Assembly (NCBI GenBank): GCA_026990045.1
Contig: JALSIK010000382.1
Location: 1-9,889 of the forward strand
Direction of reading: 5' to 3'
DNA length: 9,889 nt
From: Chromatiales bacterium
Lineage (GTDB): Bacteria; Pseudomonadota; Gammaproteobacteria; CAMYNG01
The notes under the pieces were generated by a model, which saw only the letters and a list, made by a program, of their open reading frames with translations, searched no databases and had not been told where the DNA came from. A program made the translations under genes and the position numbers. Below, piece after piece: positions 1 through 5,895 of the stretch; positions within the stretch are counted from its first letter, which is position 1, and each line of letters begins with the position of its first letter.

Positions 1-1149
1 GCGGTCATCCACCGCATCCAGGAGCACGACGACCCGGAACGCTTCCGCGGCTACGGCTGCGAGGTGCTGCTGGGCGAGCCGGCGCGGTTCGTCTCGCCCC
101 GGGAGGTGGAGGTGGGCGGGCGGCGCCTGCACGGGCGGCGCTTCGTCATCGCCACCGGCTCGCGTCCCGTGGTGCCCCCCATCCCGGGACTGGAGGCGGC
201 GGCACCGCTCACCAGCGAGAACGTGTTCGCCCTGCGCGAGCTGCCCCGGCGGCTGGTGGTGCTGGGTGCGGGCCCGGTGGGCCTGGAGCTGGGACAGGCG
301 TTCGCGCGCCTGGGCAGCCGCGTGACCGTCATCGAGCGCCTGCCGGGCCTGCTGCCGCAGGGCGAGCCGGCCCTGGCCGTGGCCCTGCGGCGGCGGCTGG
401 AGGCCGAGGGCATGGTGTTTCACACCGGGACCACCGTGGAGTCGGTGACGCCCGGTGCCGACGGCCACGTCGTGCTCTGCAGCAGCGGGCTCGCCGTCGA
501 GGCCGACCGCATCCTGGTGGCGGCGGGGCGGCGGCCCGACGTCGCCGGGCTGGGGCTCGATGCGGCCGGCGTGGCCACGGGCCCGCACGGCATCCGGGTG
601 GACCGGTGCCTGCGCACCACGCAGCGGCACATCCATGCCTGCGGTGACGTGTGCGGGCCGTATCCCTTCACCCACATGGCCGAGTACCAGGCCGGCATCG
701 TCATCAGCAACGCGGTGTTCCGGCTGCCCAGGCGCGCCGACTACCGCGTGGTGCCCCAGGTGATCTACACCGATCCGGAGTATGCCCAGGTGGGGCTGAC
801 CGAGGGCCAGGCCCGGGCGCGGGGCCTCCATCCGGTGGTGCTGGAGTTTCCCTTCAGCGGCATCGACCGGGCGCTCACCGACGACGCCCCCTGGGGCGGG
901 ATGCGGCTGGTCACCCGCCGCGGGCGCATCCTGGGGGCAAGCCTCCTGGGGCCCCATGCCGGCGAGCTGATCCACGAGGTGGCGCTGGCCATGAAGGCCG
1001 GGGCCACCGTGGGGGATCTCTCCGCCACCATCCACGCCTATCCCACCCTGGCCCAGATCCACCGCCGCGCCGCCAACACCTTTTATGCCGGCAAGCTGTT
1101 CAGCCCGGCCGCCCGGCGCCTGGTCAAATGGCTCAACCGGCTGCCATGA
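1..1149 (+). CDS. MerA/Lpd-like FAD-dependent pyridine nucleotide-disulfide oxidoreductase, 3' part
   Basis: The reading frame is open from base 1, so the N-terminus, with the first FAD-binding Rossmann motif and any CxxxxC redox disulfide, lies outside the window; 382 residues are present. Visible in order (in-window numbering): ATGSRP at 51-56, the NAD(P)H-binding motif GAGPVGLELGQAF at 89-101, the FAD-binding HACGDV at 212-217, and a C-terminal dimerisation domain from about 248. This is the layout of dihydrolipoamide dehydrogenase, glutathione reductase and mercuric reductase. The Lpd signature HxHPTxxE is here HAYPTLAQ (345-352). The catalytic His is thus Tyr and its partner Glu is Gln, which argues against a true Lpd. 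The C-terminal Cys pair of MerA is also absent. It is probably one of the MerA-like reductases often found beside membrane-protein or metal genes. Its stop overlaps the next start (ATGA), so it belongs to the arsenosugar operon; a thiol- or arsenic-reducing role is inference. Confidence 0.85.
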   Translation, partial: AVIHRIQEHDDPERFRGYGCEVLLGEPARFVSPREVEVGGRRLHGRRFVIATGSRPVVPPIPGLEAAAPLTSENVFALRELPRRLVVLGAGPVGLELGQAFARLGSRVTVIERLPGLLPQGEPALAVALRRRLEAEGMVFHTGTTVESVTPGADGHVVLCSSGLAVEADRILVAAGRRPDVAGLGLDAAGVATGPHGIRVDRCLRTTQRHIHACGDVCGPYPFTHMAEYQAGIVISNAVFRLPRRADYRVVPQVIYTDPEYAQVGLTEGQARARGLHPVVLEFPFSGIDRALTDDAPWGGMRLVTRRGRILGASLLGPHAGELIHEVALAMKAGATVGDLSATIHAYPTLAQIHRRAANTFYAGKLFSPAARRLVKWLNRLP

Positions 1150-1805
1150 ATGATCGCGTGATGGAACCGGCGGCCTACGAGGCGTGGTATCACACCCCGC
1201 GCGGGGAGTGGATCGCGGACCGCGAGCTGCGCCTCATGCTGCGCCTGCTGCGGCCGGCGCCGGGCGCGAGCCTGCTGGAGGTGGGGGCGGGCACCGGCCA
1301 TTTCAGCCGCCGCTTCGCCGCCGCCGGCCTGGTGGTGACCGGAGTGGAGCCCGACGCCGCCATGCTGGCGCGGGCCCGGGCGCTGGACGGCGGGGTGCGC
1401 TACCTCGAGGGGCGCGCCGAGGCCCTGCCGTTCCCCCGCCGCAGCTTCGACCACGTGGCCGCGGTCACCAGCCTGTGCTTCGTGCCCGACCCGGCACGGG
1501 CGCTGGCGGAGATGTGGCGCGTGGCGCGCAAGGGCGTGCTGCTGGGCCTGCTCAACCGGCACAGCCTGTTATACCTTTACAAGAAGGGACGCGGCGGTTA
1601 TGCCGGCGCGCGCTGGGACACCACCGCCGACGTGTGCCGCTGGATCGCGGACCTCGACCCGGCCCCGGCCACGAGCCGCCACGGCACCGCGGTGTACCTG
1701 CCCGGGGGCGGGCCGCTGGCCCGGCGCCTGGAGCGCGTGCTCTCCCCGCGGCTGGGCGTCGGCGCCTTTCTCGCCGTGGTGCTGGAGAAACCGCGCGAAT
1801 CCTGA
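1146..1805 (+). CDS. Class I SAM-dependent methyltransferase (Methyltransf_11 type)
   Basis: This 219-residue protein has the Rossmann SAM-binding fold. Motif I is LEVGAGTGHFS at 44-54, an acidic residue ends strand 2 (GVEPD, E68), the post-I region YLEGRAEALPF spans 87-96, and motif II/III follows (FDHVAAVTSLCFVPD, 101-115, then the ALAEMWRVARKG helix and strand). No substrate-binding cysteines of the ArsM type are present, so it is not a second arsenite methyltransferase by sequence. The ATG overlaps the stop of the oxidoreductase by four bases, and arsS follows after 20 bases with its own ribosome-binding site, so it is embedded in the arsenosugar operon. A later in-frame ATG (codon 6) is possible, but the overlap favours the first. 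The substrate is unknown; methylating an arsenosugar intermediate, or a lipid or quinone, would be compatible. The family assignment is firm, the role is not. Confidence 0.9.
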   Translation: MNDRVMEPAAYEAWYHTPRGEWIADRELRLMLRLLRPAPGASLLEVGAGTGHFSRRFAAAGLVVTGVEPDAAMLARARALDGGVRYLEGRAEALPFPRRSFDHVAAVTSLCFVPDPARALAEMWRVARKGVLLGLLNRHSLLYLYKKGRGGYAGARWDTTADVCRWIADLDPAPATSRHGTAVYLPGGGPLARRLERVLSPRLGVGAFLAVVLEKPRES

Positions 1806-1825
1806 ACCACCGACAAGGAGCATAC

Positions 1826-2803
1826 ATGCACGCCACCCTGCCCCTGCTTCGGCCCACCGACTTCCCGTCCCTGCGCCGCGCGCGGCTGGAGACGGTGCAG
1901 GTCAACCTGGGCTACCGCTGCAACCAGTCCTGCCTCCACTGCCATGTCAACGCGGGGCCCAAGCGCCGGGAGGAGATGGACGCCGGGACCGCCGCGGAGG
2001 TGCTGCGGTTCCTCGCCCGCAGCGGCGCGGCAACGCTGGACATCACCGGCGGTGCCCCGGAGCTCAACCCCGGCTTCCGTCGCCTGGTGCGCGAAGCGCG
2101 GGCCCTGGGCCGCCGCGTCATCGACCGCTGCAACCTCACCATCCTCGCCGAGCCGGGGCAGGAGGACCTGGCGGATTTTCTCGCGGCGCACCAGGTGGAG
2201 GTGGTCGCATCGCTGCCCTGCTACCTGCAGGAGAACGTGGACGGGCAGCGCGGGCCCGGGGTCTACGCCCGTTCCATCGAGGGGCTGCGCCGGCTCAACG
2301 CCGCCGGCTACGGCGACCCTGGCAGCGGGCTGGTGCTCAACCTCATGTACAACCCCACCGGGCCGTTCCTGCCGCCGCCGCAGGCGGCCCTGGAGGCCGA
2401 CTACCGGCGCGAGCTGGGCCGGCTGGGGATCCAGTTCAACCGGCTCTACACCCTCACCAACATGCCCATCCAGCGCTTCGGCAGCACCCTGATCTCGCGC
2501 GGGGAGTTCGACGAGTACATGAACCTGCTGCGCAGCGCCCACCGCGACGCCAACCTGGAGGCGGTCATGTGCCGCACCCTGGTGAGCATCGACTGGCGCG
2601 GCCGGGTCTACGACTGCGACTTCAACCAGATGCTGGACCTGCCGCTGGCCCTGCCCGGGCGCGGGCCGGTGCACGTGCGCGACCTGGACCCGGCCGAGCT
2701 GAGCGGCAATCCCATCGTGGTGGCGGATCACTGTTACGGCTGCACCGCCGGCTGCGGCAGCAGTTGCGGCGGCGCGCTGGCACCGGGGGAGGAGGCGACA
2801 TGA
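1826..2803 (+). CDS. arsS: Arsenosugar biosynthesis radical SAM protein ArsS
   Basis: This 325-residue cytosolic radical SAM enzyme has the 4Fe-4S site CNQSCLHC (Cys32, 36, 39). It is followed by the SAM-binding GGAPE motif (75-79) within DITGGAPELNP, both as in ArsS. The N-terminal half is the partial TIM barrel. The C-terminal half is the ArsS-specific Cys-rich domain (DUF3641 type), with Cys249 and Cys264 (VYDCDFNQ) and the tail HCYGCTAGCGSSCGGA (302-317), which may bind a second cluster or metal. Known family role: ArsS transfers a 5'-deoxyadenosyl group from SAM to a dimethylated arsenic species, giving 5'-deoxy-5'-dimethylarsinoyl-adenosine, the first committed arsenosugar intermediate. 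A strong AAGGAG at 1815-1820 sits 5 bases before the ATG. The stop overlaps the arsM start (ATGA). The neighbouring arsM and two arsenosugar-type glycosyltransferases support the call. Length is normal and nothing is broken. Confidence 0.95.
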   Translation: MHATLPLLRPTDFPSLRRARLETVQVNLGYRCNQSCLHCHVNAGPKRREEMDAGTAAEVLRFLARSGAATLDITGGAPELNPGFRRLVREARALGRRVIDRCNLTILAEPGQEDLADFLAAHQVEVVASLPCYLQENVDGQRGPGVYARSIEGLRRLNAAGYGDPGSGLVLNLMYNPTGPFLPPPQAALEADYRRELGRLGIQFNRLYTLTNMPIQRFGSTLISRGEFDEYMNLLRSAHRDANLEAVMCRTLVSIDWRGRVYDCDFNQMLDLPLALPGRGPVHVRDLDPAELSGNPIVVADHCYGCTAGCGSSCGGALAPGEEAT

Positions 2804-3909
2804 AGGACGAAGTACTGGACCGTTATTCAGCGGGGGCGCGGGCGCGCCAGGCCGACCTGTGCTGCCCGGTGGACTACGATCGCGATCTGCTGGCCCTGCT
2901 GCCGCCGGAGATCGTCGAGCGCGACTACGGCTGCGGCGACCCCTCGCGCTACGTGCGCGAGGGCGACGTGGTGCTGGACCTGGGCAGCGGCGGGGGCAAG
3001 ATCTGCTACTTGGCCGCGCAGGTCGTGGGGCCGGAGGGCCGGGTCATCGGCGTGGACATGAACGACGACATGCTGGCCCTGGCGCGCAAGTACCAGGACG
3101 AGATGGCGCGCCGCCTGGGCGGCGACCGCGTGCGCTTCGTCAAGGGCTACATCGAGGACCTGGCCCTGGACCTGGAGGCCATGGAGGCGTGGCTGCGGGA
3201 GCACCCGGTGACCACCGCCGCCGGCTACGCCCGCCTGCAGGCGTGGCAGGCGCGCCAGCGCCGGGAACGGCCGCTCATCCCGGACGCCAGCGTGGACCTG
3301 GTGATCTCCAACTGCGTGCTCAACCTGGTGGAGGACGAGCGCAAGCCCCGGCTCATCCGCGAGATCTTCCGCGTGCTGCGGCCCGGCGGGCGCGTGGCCA
3401 TCGCCGACATCGTGAGCGACGAGCCGGTGCCCGAGGCGCTCAAGGCCGACCCGGAGCTGTGGACCGGGTGCATCAGCGGCGCCTTCCAGGAGGAGGCCTT
3501 CCTGCAGGCCTTCGCCGACGCCGGTTTCGTGGCCGTGGCCTGTGACAAGTGGGATGCCGCGCCGTGGAAGGTGATCGAGGGCATCGAGTTCCGCTCCGTG
3601 ACCGTCACCGCGGTCAAGCCTGAGGACTCGCCCTGCCTCGACTACGGCCACGCCGTCATCTACCGCGGACCCTTCGCCGAGGTGCGCGACGACGAAGGCC
3701 ACGTGTTTCCCCGCGGGGCGCGCATGGCGGTGTGCGGCCGCAGCTACGAGCTCCTCACCGGGCCGGCCTACGGGGGCGCCTTCATCGGCCTGGCCCCGGC
3801 CGAACCCGGCGAGCCGCGGACCTTCTGCGCCCCGCCCGGCACGCGCCGGCCGGCGGCCGAGACCAAGGGTGGCGTCACCAGCGGCGGTGACGGCGGCGGT
3901 TGCTGCTGA
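2800..3909 (+). CDS. arsM: Arsenite methyltransferase ArsM, arsenosugar-cluster type
   Basis: This 369-residue SAM-dependent methyltransferase would convert As(III)-thiol complexes to methylated arsenicals. The SAM site is VVLDLGSGGGKICYLA (57-72) with GVDMNDDML (84-92). Three cysteines sit where the As(III)-binding triad of ArsM is expected: Cys45 (DYGCGDP), Cys172 (ISNCVLNL) and Cys224 (WTGCISGAF). A Cys-Cys pair (21-22) lies near the N-terminus. Relative to short ArsMs there is an inserted Ala/Arg-rich helical stretch at about 120-158 and a roughly 100-residue C-terminal extension after 270. The extension ends in a Gly-rich tail closing with Cys-Cys (368-369). The start codon overlaps the arsS stop, with a GGGGGAGGAGG ribosome-binding stretch at 2785-2795, so the two proteins are probably made in balanced amounts and act in sequence. 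What substrate the terminal Cys pair handles is unknown; As(III) capture or hand-over is inference. Confidence 0.93.
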   Translation: MKDEVLDRYSAGARARQADLCCPVDYDRDLLALLPPEIVERDYGCGDPSRYVREGDVVLDLGSGGGKICYLAAQVVGPEGRVIGVDMNDDMLALARKYQDEMARRLGGDRVRFVKGYIEDLALDLEAMEAWLREHPVTTAAGYARLQAWQARQRRERPLIPDASVDLVISNCVLNLVEDERKPRLIREIFRVLRPGGRVAIADIVSDEPVPEALKADPELWTGCISGAFQEEAFLQAFADAGFVAVACDKWDAAPWKVIEGIEFRSVTVTAVKPEDSPCLDYGHAVIYRGPFAEVRDDEGHVFPRGARMAVCGRSYELLTGPAYGGAFIGLAPAEPGEPRTFCAPPGTRRPAAETKGGVTSGGDGGGCC

Positions 3910-3918
3910 GCGGCCCCG

Positions 3919-4232
3919 GCGGGTTGCACCATGCCTTGAAACATCGGTTCCCTTTCCCTCCAGGCGAGGGACAGGGTGAGGGTCCCGCGGCCCGTGGCCC
4001 TGGCGGGACTGGCGAGAGGACCGGCAAGGTGCAAGGTGACATGCGGGTTGCGCCATACCTTGAAACATCGGTTCCCTCTCCCTCCGGGAGAGGAACGGGG
4101 TGAGGAGACCCGCAGCCCGTGGCCCCGGCGGGACTGCCGAGAGGACCGGAAAGATGCAAGGTGATCTGCGGGTTGTACCATGCCTTGAAACATCGGTTCC
4201 CTCTCCCTCTGGGAGAGGGACAGGGTGAGGGG
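3919..4232 (+). repeat. Tandem repeat of 124-125 bases, about 2.5 copies, each with a CCCTCTCCC hairpin
   Basis: Copies begin at 3919, 4043 and 4168 with GCGGGTTG; the third stops at about 4232. Each shares CCTTGAAACATCGGTTCCC followed by an imperfect palindrome and GGGTGAGG. The hairpin arms are CCCTC/GAGGG in copy 1 (3956-3970), CCTCTCCC/GGGAGAGG in copy 2 (4075-4093) and a perfect CCCTCTCCC/GGGAGAGGG with a 3-base loop in copy 3 (4199-4219). The pyrimidine/purine palindrome plus a GGGTGAGG tail resembles a dispersed intergenic element common in proteobacteria. The array fills nearly the whole gap between arsM and the first glycosyltransferase gene. It could slow or end transcription or protect the upstream mRNA end, but there is no U-run, so it is not a classical terminator. 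Minus-strand open frames across it are repeat artefacts. Confidence 0.85.
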
Positions 4233-4249
4233 ATCAACAAACCACCGCC

Positions 4250-4933
4250 ATGACCGTCGTGTCCGTCGTCATTCCCGCCCTCGACGAGGCGCAACACATC
4301 GTCTCCACGTTGCAGGCGCTGCAGCCCCTGCGCGGGGCGGGCGGCGAGATCATCGTGGTGGACGGCGGCAGCACCGATGCCACGGTGGACCTGGCCCGGC
4401 CGCTGGCCGATGCGGTGCTGTCCTCCGCCCCCGGGCGCGCCCGGCAGATGAACGCCGGCGCCGCGGCCGCGCGCGGCCGCTGGCTGTGGTTCCTGCATGC
4501 CGACACCGTGGCCGATGCCGCGTGCCTGGCCGCGCTGCGCTCGGCGCTGGACGCGGGGGCCCACTGGGGCCGGTTCGACGTGCGCCTCTCCGGCCGCCAT
4601 CCCCTCCTGCGCGTGGTGGAGCGCGCCATGAACCTGCGCTCGCGCCTCACCGGGATCTGCACCGGCGACCAGGGGATCTTCGTGCGCCGCGACCTGTTCC
4701 GGGCCCTGGGGGGCTATGCCGACATCCCCCTCATGGAAGACATCGAGCTCACGCGGCGCCTGTGCCGCCGCGCCCGCCCCCGGTGCCTCGCCACGCCGCT
4801 GGTGACCTCCAGCCGCCGCTGGGAACGCCACGGCGTGGCCCGCACCATCGTGCTCATGTGGCGCCTGCGCCTGGCCTACGCGCTGGGGGCCTCCCCGCAC
4901 CGCCTCGCCCGCCTGTGGCGGGCCTCCGGCTGA
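4250..4933 (+). CDS. TIGR04283-type arsenosugar biosynthesis glycosyltransferase (GT2-like)
   Basis: This 227-residue GT-A fold glycosyltransferase has the nucleotide-sugar binding strand SVVIPALDEA (5-14), VVDGGSTDAT (36-45), the PGRARQMNAGAAAARG stretch (61-76) that is typical of this subfamily, and LHAD (82-85) as the metal-binding DxD equivalent. The acceptor and base region is CTGDQGIFVRRDLF (137-150), and MEDIELTRRL (162-171) carries the likely catalytic acid residues. A basic, weakly hydrophobic C-terminus may touch the membrane. The subfamily is named for its co-occurrence with ArsS; it is presumed to transfer a sugar during arsenosugar assembly, but donor and acceptor are unproven. 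It begins after the tandem repeat with no convincing ribosome-binding site (the nearest GGGG is about 18 bases upstream). It ends in TGATG overlapping the next gene, so the two are translationally coupled. Confidence 0.92.
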   Translation: MTVVSVVIPALDEAQHIVSTLQALQPLRGAGGEIIVVDGGSTDATVDLARPLADAVLSSAPGRARQMNAGAAAARGRWLWFLHADTVADAACLAALRSALDAGAHWGRFDVRLSGRHPLLRVVERAMNLRSRLTGICTGDQGIFVRRDLFRALGGYADIPLMEDIELTRRLCRRARPRCLATPLVTSSRRWERHGVARTIVLMWRLRLAYALGASPHRLARLWRASG

Positions 4934-5601
4934 TGCGCGCCGGCCTGCTGCTCATCTTCGCCCGCGCCCCGGTGCCCGGGCGGGTCAAGACCCGGCTCAT
5001 CCCCGCCCTGGGCCCGGCGGGCGCCGCGCGCCTGCACCGGGCCCTCCTCGAGCGCACCCTGCGCGCGGCGGGCGCGCAGCGGCTCATGAAGGTGGAACTG
5101 TGGACCACGCCCGACGCCCCGCCGGAGTTCCTGCGCGACTGCCGGCGGCGCGGCCTGACGGTGCGCGTGCAGCAGGGGCGCGACCTGGGCGCCCGCATGC
5201 ACCGTGCCCTGGTCCACGCCCTGCGGCGGGCGCCGTGGGCGGTGCTGGCCGGCACCGACTGCATGGACGCGGATGCCGCCCACCTGGCGCGCGCCGCGCG
5301 CCTGCTGCGCGGGGGCCTTGATGCCGTACTGGGACCGGTGCGCGACGGCGGCTACTGGCTCGTCGGCCTGCGCCGGCCGTGCCCGGCGCTGTTCCGCGAC
5401 ATGCCCTGGGGCACCGGGCGGGTGGCGCGGCTCACCCGGCGTCGCCTGGCCCGCGCCGGCCGCCGCCGCGCCGAGCTGCCCGTCCGCCACGACCTCGACC
5501 GGCCGCGGGATCTCGGGCGCCTGGTCTCCCGGAAACAGGATCGTCCCGCCGTGGCCTCGCCGGGGACCGGATCGCACGCGGGAGCAGCGCCCTCGCGGTG
5601 A
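4933..5601 (+). CDS. TIGR04282-type arsenosugar biosynthesis protein (DUF2064, nucleotidyl/glycosyltransferase-like)
   Basis: This 222-residue protein has the GT-A/nucleotidyltransferase-like fold of DUF2064. The N-terminal loop FARAPVPGRVKTRLIPALG (9-27) is the family hallmark and resembles the MobA/CofC nucleotide-binding loop. GTDC at 107-110 holds the metal-binding Asp, GPVRDGGYWLVGL (134-146) is the second signature, and MPWGTGRV (157-164) is the third. The residues after GTDC are MDADAAHL, so the usual Pro right after the Cys is missing. The C-terminal 25 residues or so are low complexity and probably unstructured. The ATG overlaps the stop of the preceding glycosyltransferase (TGATG), which fixes the start. 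The pair occurs together in arsenosugar clusters. A sugar-nucleotide or glycosyl transfer step is inferred from fold and context only. This is the last gene of the cluster. Confidence 0.9.
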   Translation: MRAGLLLIFARAPVPGRVKTRLIPALGPAGAARLHRALLERTLRAAGAQRLMKVELWTTPDAPPEFLRDCRRRGLTVRVQQGRDLGARMHRALVHALRRAPWAVLAGTDCMDADAAHLARAARLLRGGLDAVLGPVRDGGYWLVGLRRPCPALFRDMPWGTGRVARLTRRRLARAGRRRAELPVRHDLDRPRDLGRLVSRKQDRPAVASPGTGSHAGAAPSR

Positions 5602-5627
5602 ACAGCGATCCTTTCACGGCCGGGGGT

Positions 5628-5650
5628 TCGCGGCCAGGGGCCGCTCCTAC
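5628..5650 (-). repeat. GTAG-type REP palindrome
   Basis: Read on the minus strand this begins GTAGGAGCGGCCCC and ends GGCCGCGA. It is a 23-base element with the GTAG foot and a GCGGCC(CCT)GGCCGC stem, the classic layout of gammaproteobacterial REP sequences. Known biology: GTAG-footed REPs are substrates of TnpA-REP (RAYT) transposases. A second element of the same class in the opposite orientation lies beyond the AT-rich gene. No RAYT gene is in the window. Confidence 0.8.
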
Positions 5651-5690
5651 ACCGGGGACCATCATCGCAGGAGCACCCCCCGGCGCGAGG

Positions 5691-5737
5691 AAGCATTTTC
5701 TCTCTGCGATCTCTGCGTCTTTGCGTCCCTGCGTTGA
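5691..5737 (+). repeat. Low-complexity dispersed repeat with TGCG every 8-9 bases
   Basis: TGCG recurs at 5705, 5714, 5722 and 5730 within a pyrimidine-rich stretch (TCTCTGCGATCTCTGCGTCT and onward). This TCTCTGCG/TTTGCGTC type of sequence is recalled as a non-coding dispersed element in many environmental bacterial genomes, where it gives spurious peptides such as NAGTQRRRDRRE on the reverse strand. No function is known to me. Confidence 0.6.
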
Positions 5738-5773
5738 AGGGGACCTGGCTGTGAGGACGCGCTGGGTGTGACG

Positions 5774-5791
5774 GCGAGGCCACTGCCTCGC
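5774..5791. other. Perfect hairpin GCGAGGC-CACT-GCCTCGC
   Basis: A 7-bp perfect inverted repeat with a 4-base loop marks the point where base composition drops from GC-rich to AT-rich. It lacks a U-run on either strand (TACAATACA follows on the plus strand), so it is not a clear intrinsic terminator. It may be the end of a REP-like unit or a boundary of the inserted segment. Confidence 0.6.
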
Positions 5792-5806
5792 TACAATACA
5801 TCCAAG

Positions 5807-5830
5807 TTTTAACATGTTGAAATGATTTCA
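5807..5830. promoter_or_regulatory. Two overlapping palindromes before the AT-rich gene (possible operator)
   Basis: TTTTAACATGTTGAAA (5807-5822) is a near-perfect palindrome centred on AACATGTT, with one T-G mismatch pair. TGAAATGATTTCA (5818-5830) is a perfect 6-bp inverted repeat with one central base and overlaps it. Together they sit 66-89 bases before the chosen ATG. TTGAAA (5817-5822) could serve as a -35 box with TAGTTA (5841-5846) as a poor -10, which would place the palindromes over the promoter. Operator function is inference. Confidence 0.4.
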
Positions 5831-5895
5831 GGTGTAAAGTTAGTTATGCGGTTATACGACTCTTGAATTCATCATTAGTTTATTCGCCGGGGGAT

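Noticed and set aside
3919..4232. Tandem repeat considered as a CRISPR array
   Set aside because: The unit is about 125 bases with nearly identical content throughout and no unique spacers, and no cas genes are nearby.
3875..4900. Minus-strand frame with repeated RGNRCFKAW-like peptides
   Set aside because: The peptide repeat comes from the 124-125-base DNA repeat and the frame runs into the antisense of the glycosyltransferase gene; no ribosome-binding site or domain.
5863..5895. TTG start giving an 11-residue longer form of the AT-rich gene product
   Set aside because: No ribosome-binding sequence precedes the TTG, while the ATG at 5896 has GGGGG just upstream; the added residues show no motif.
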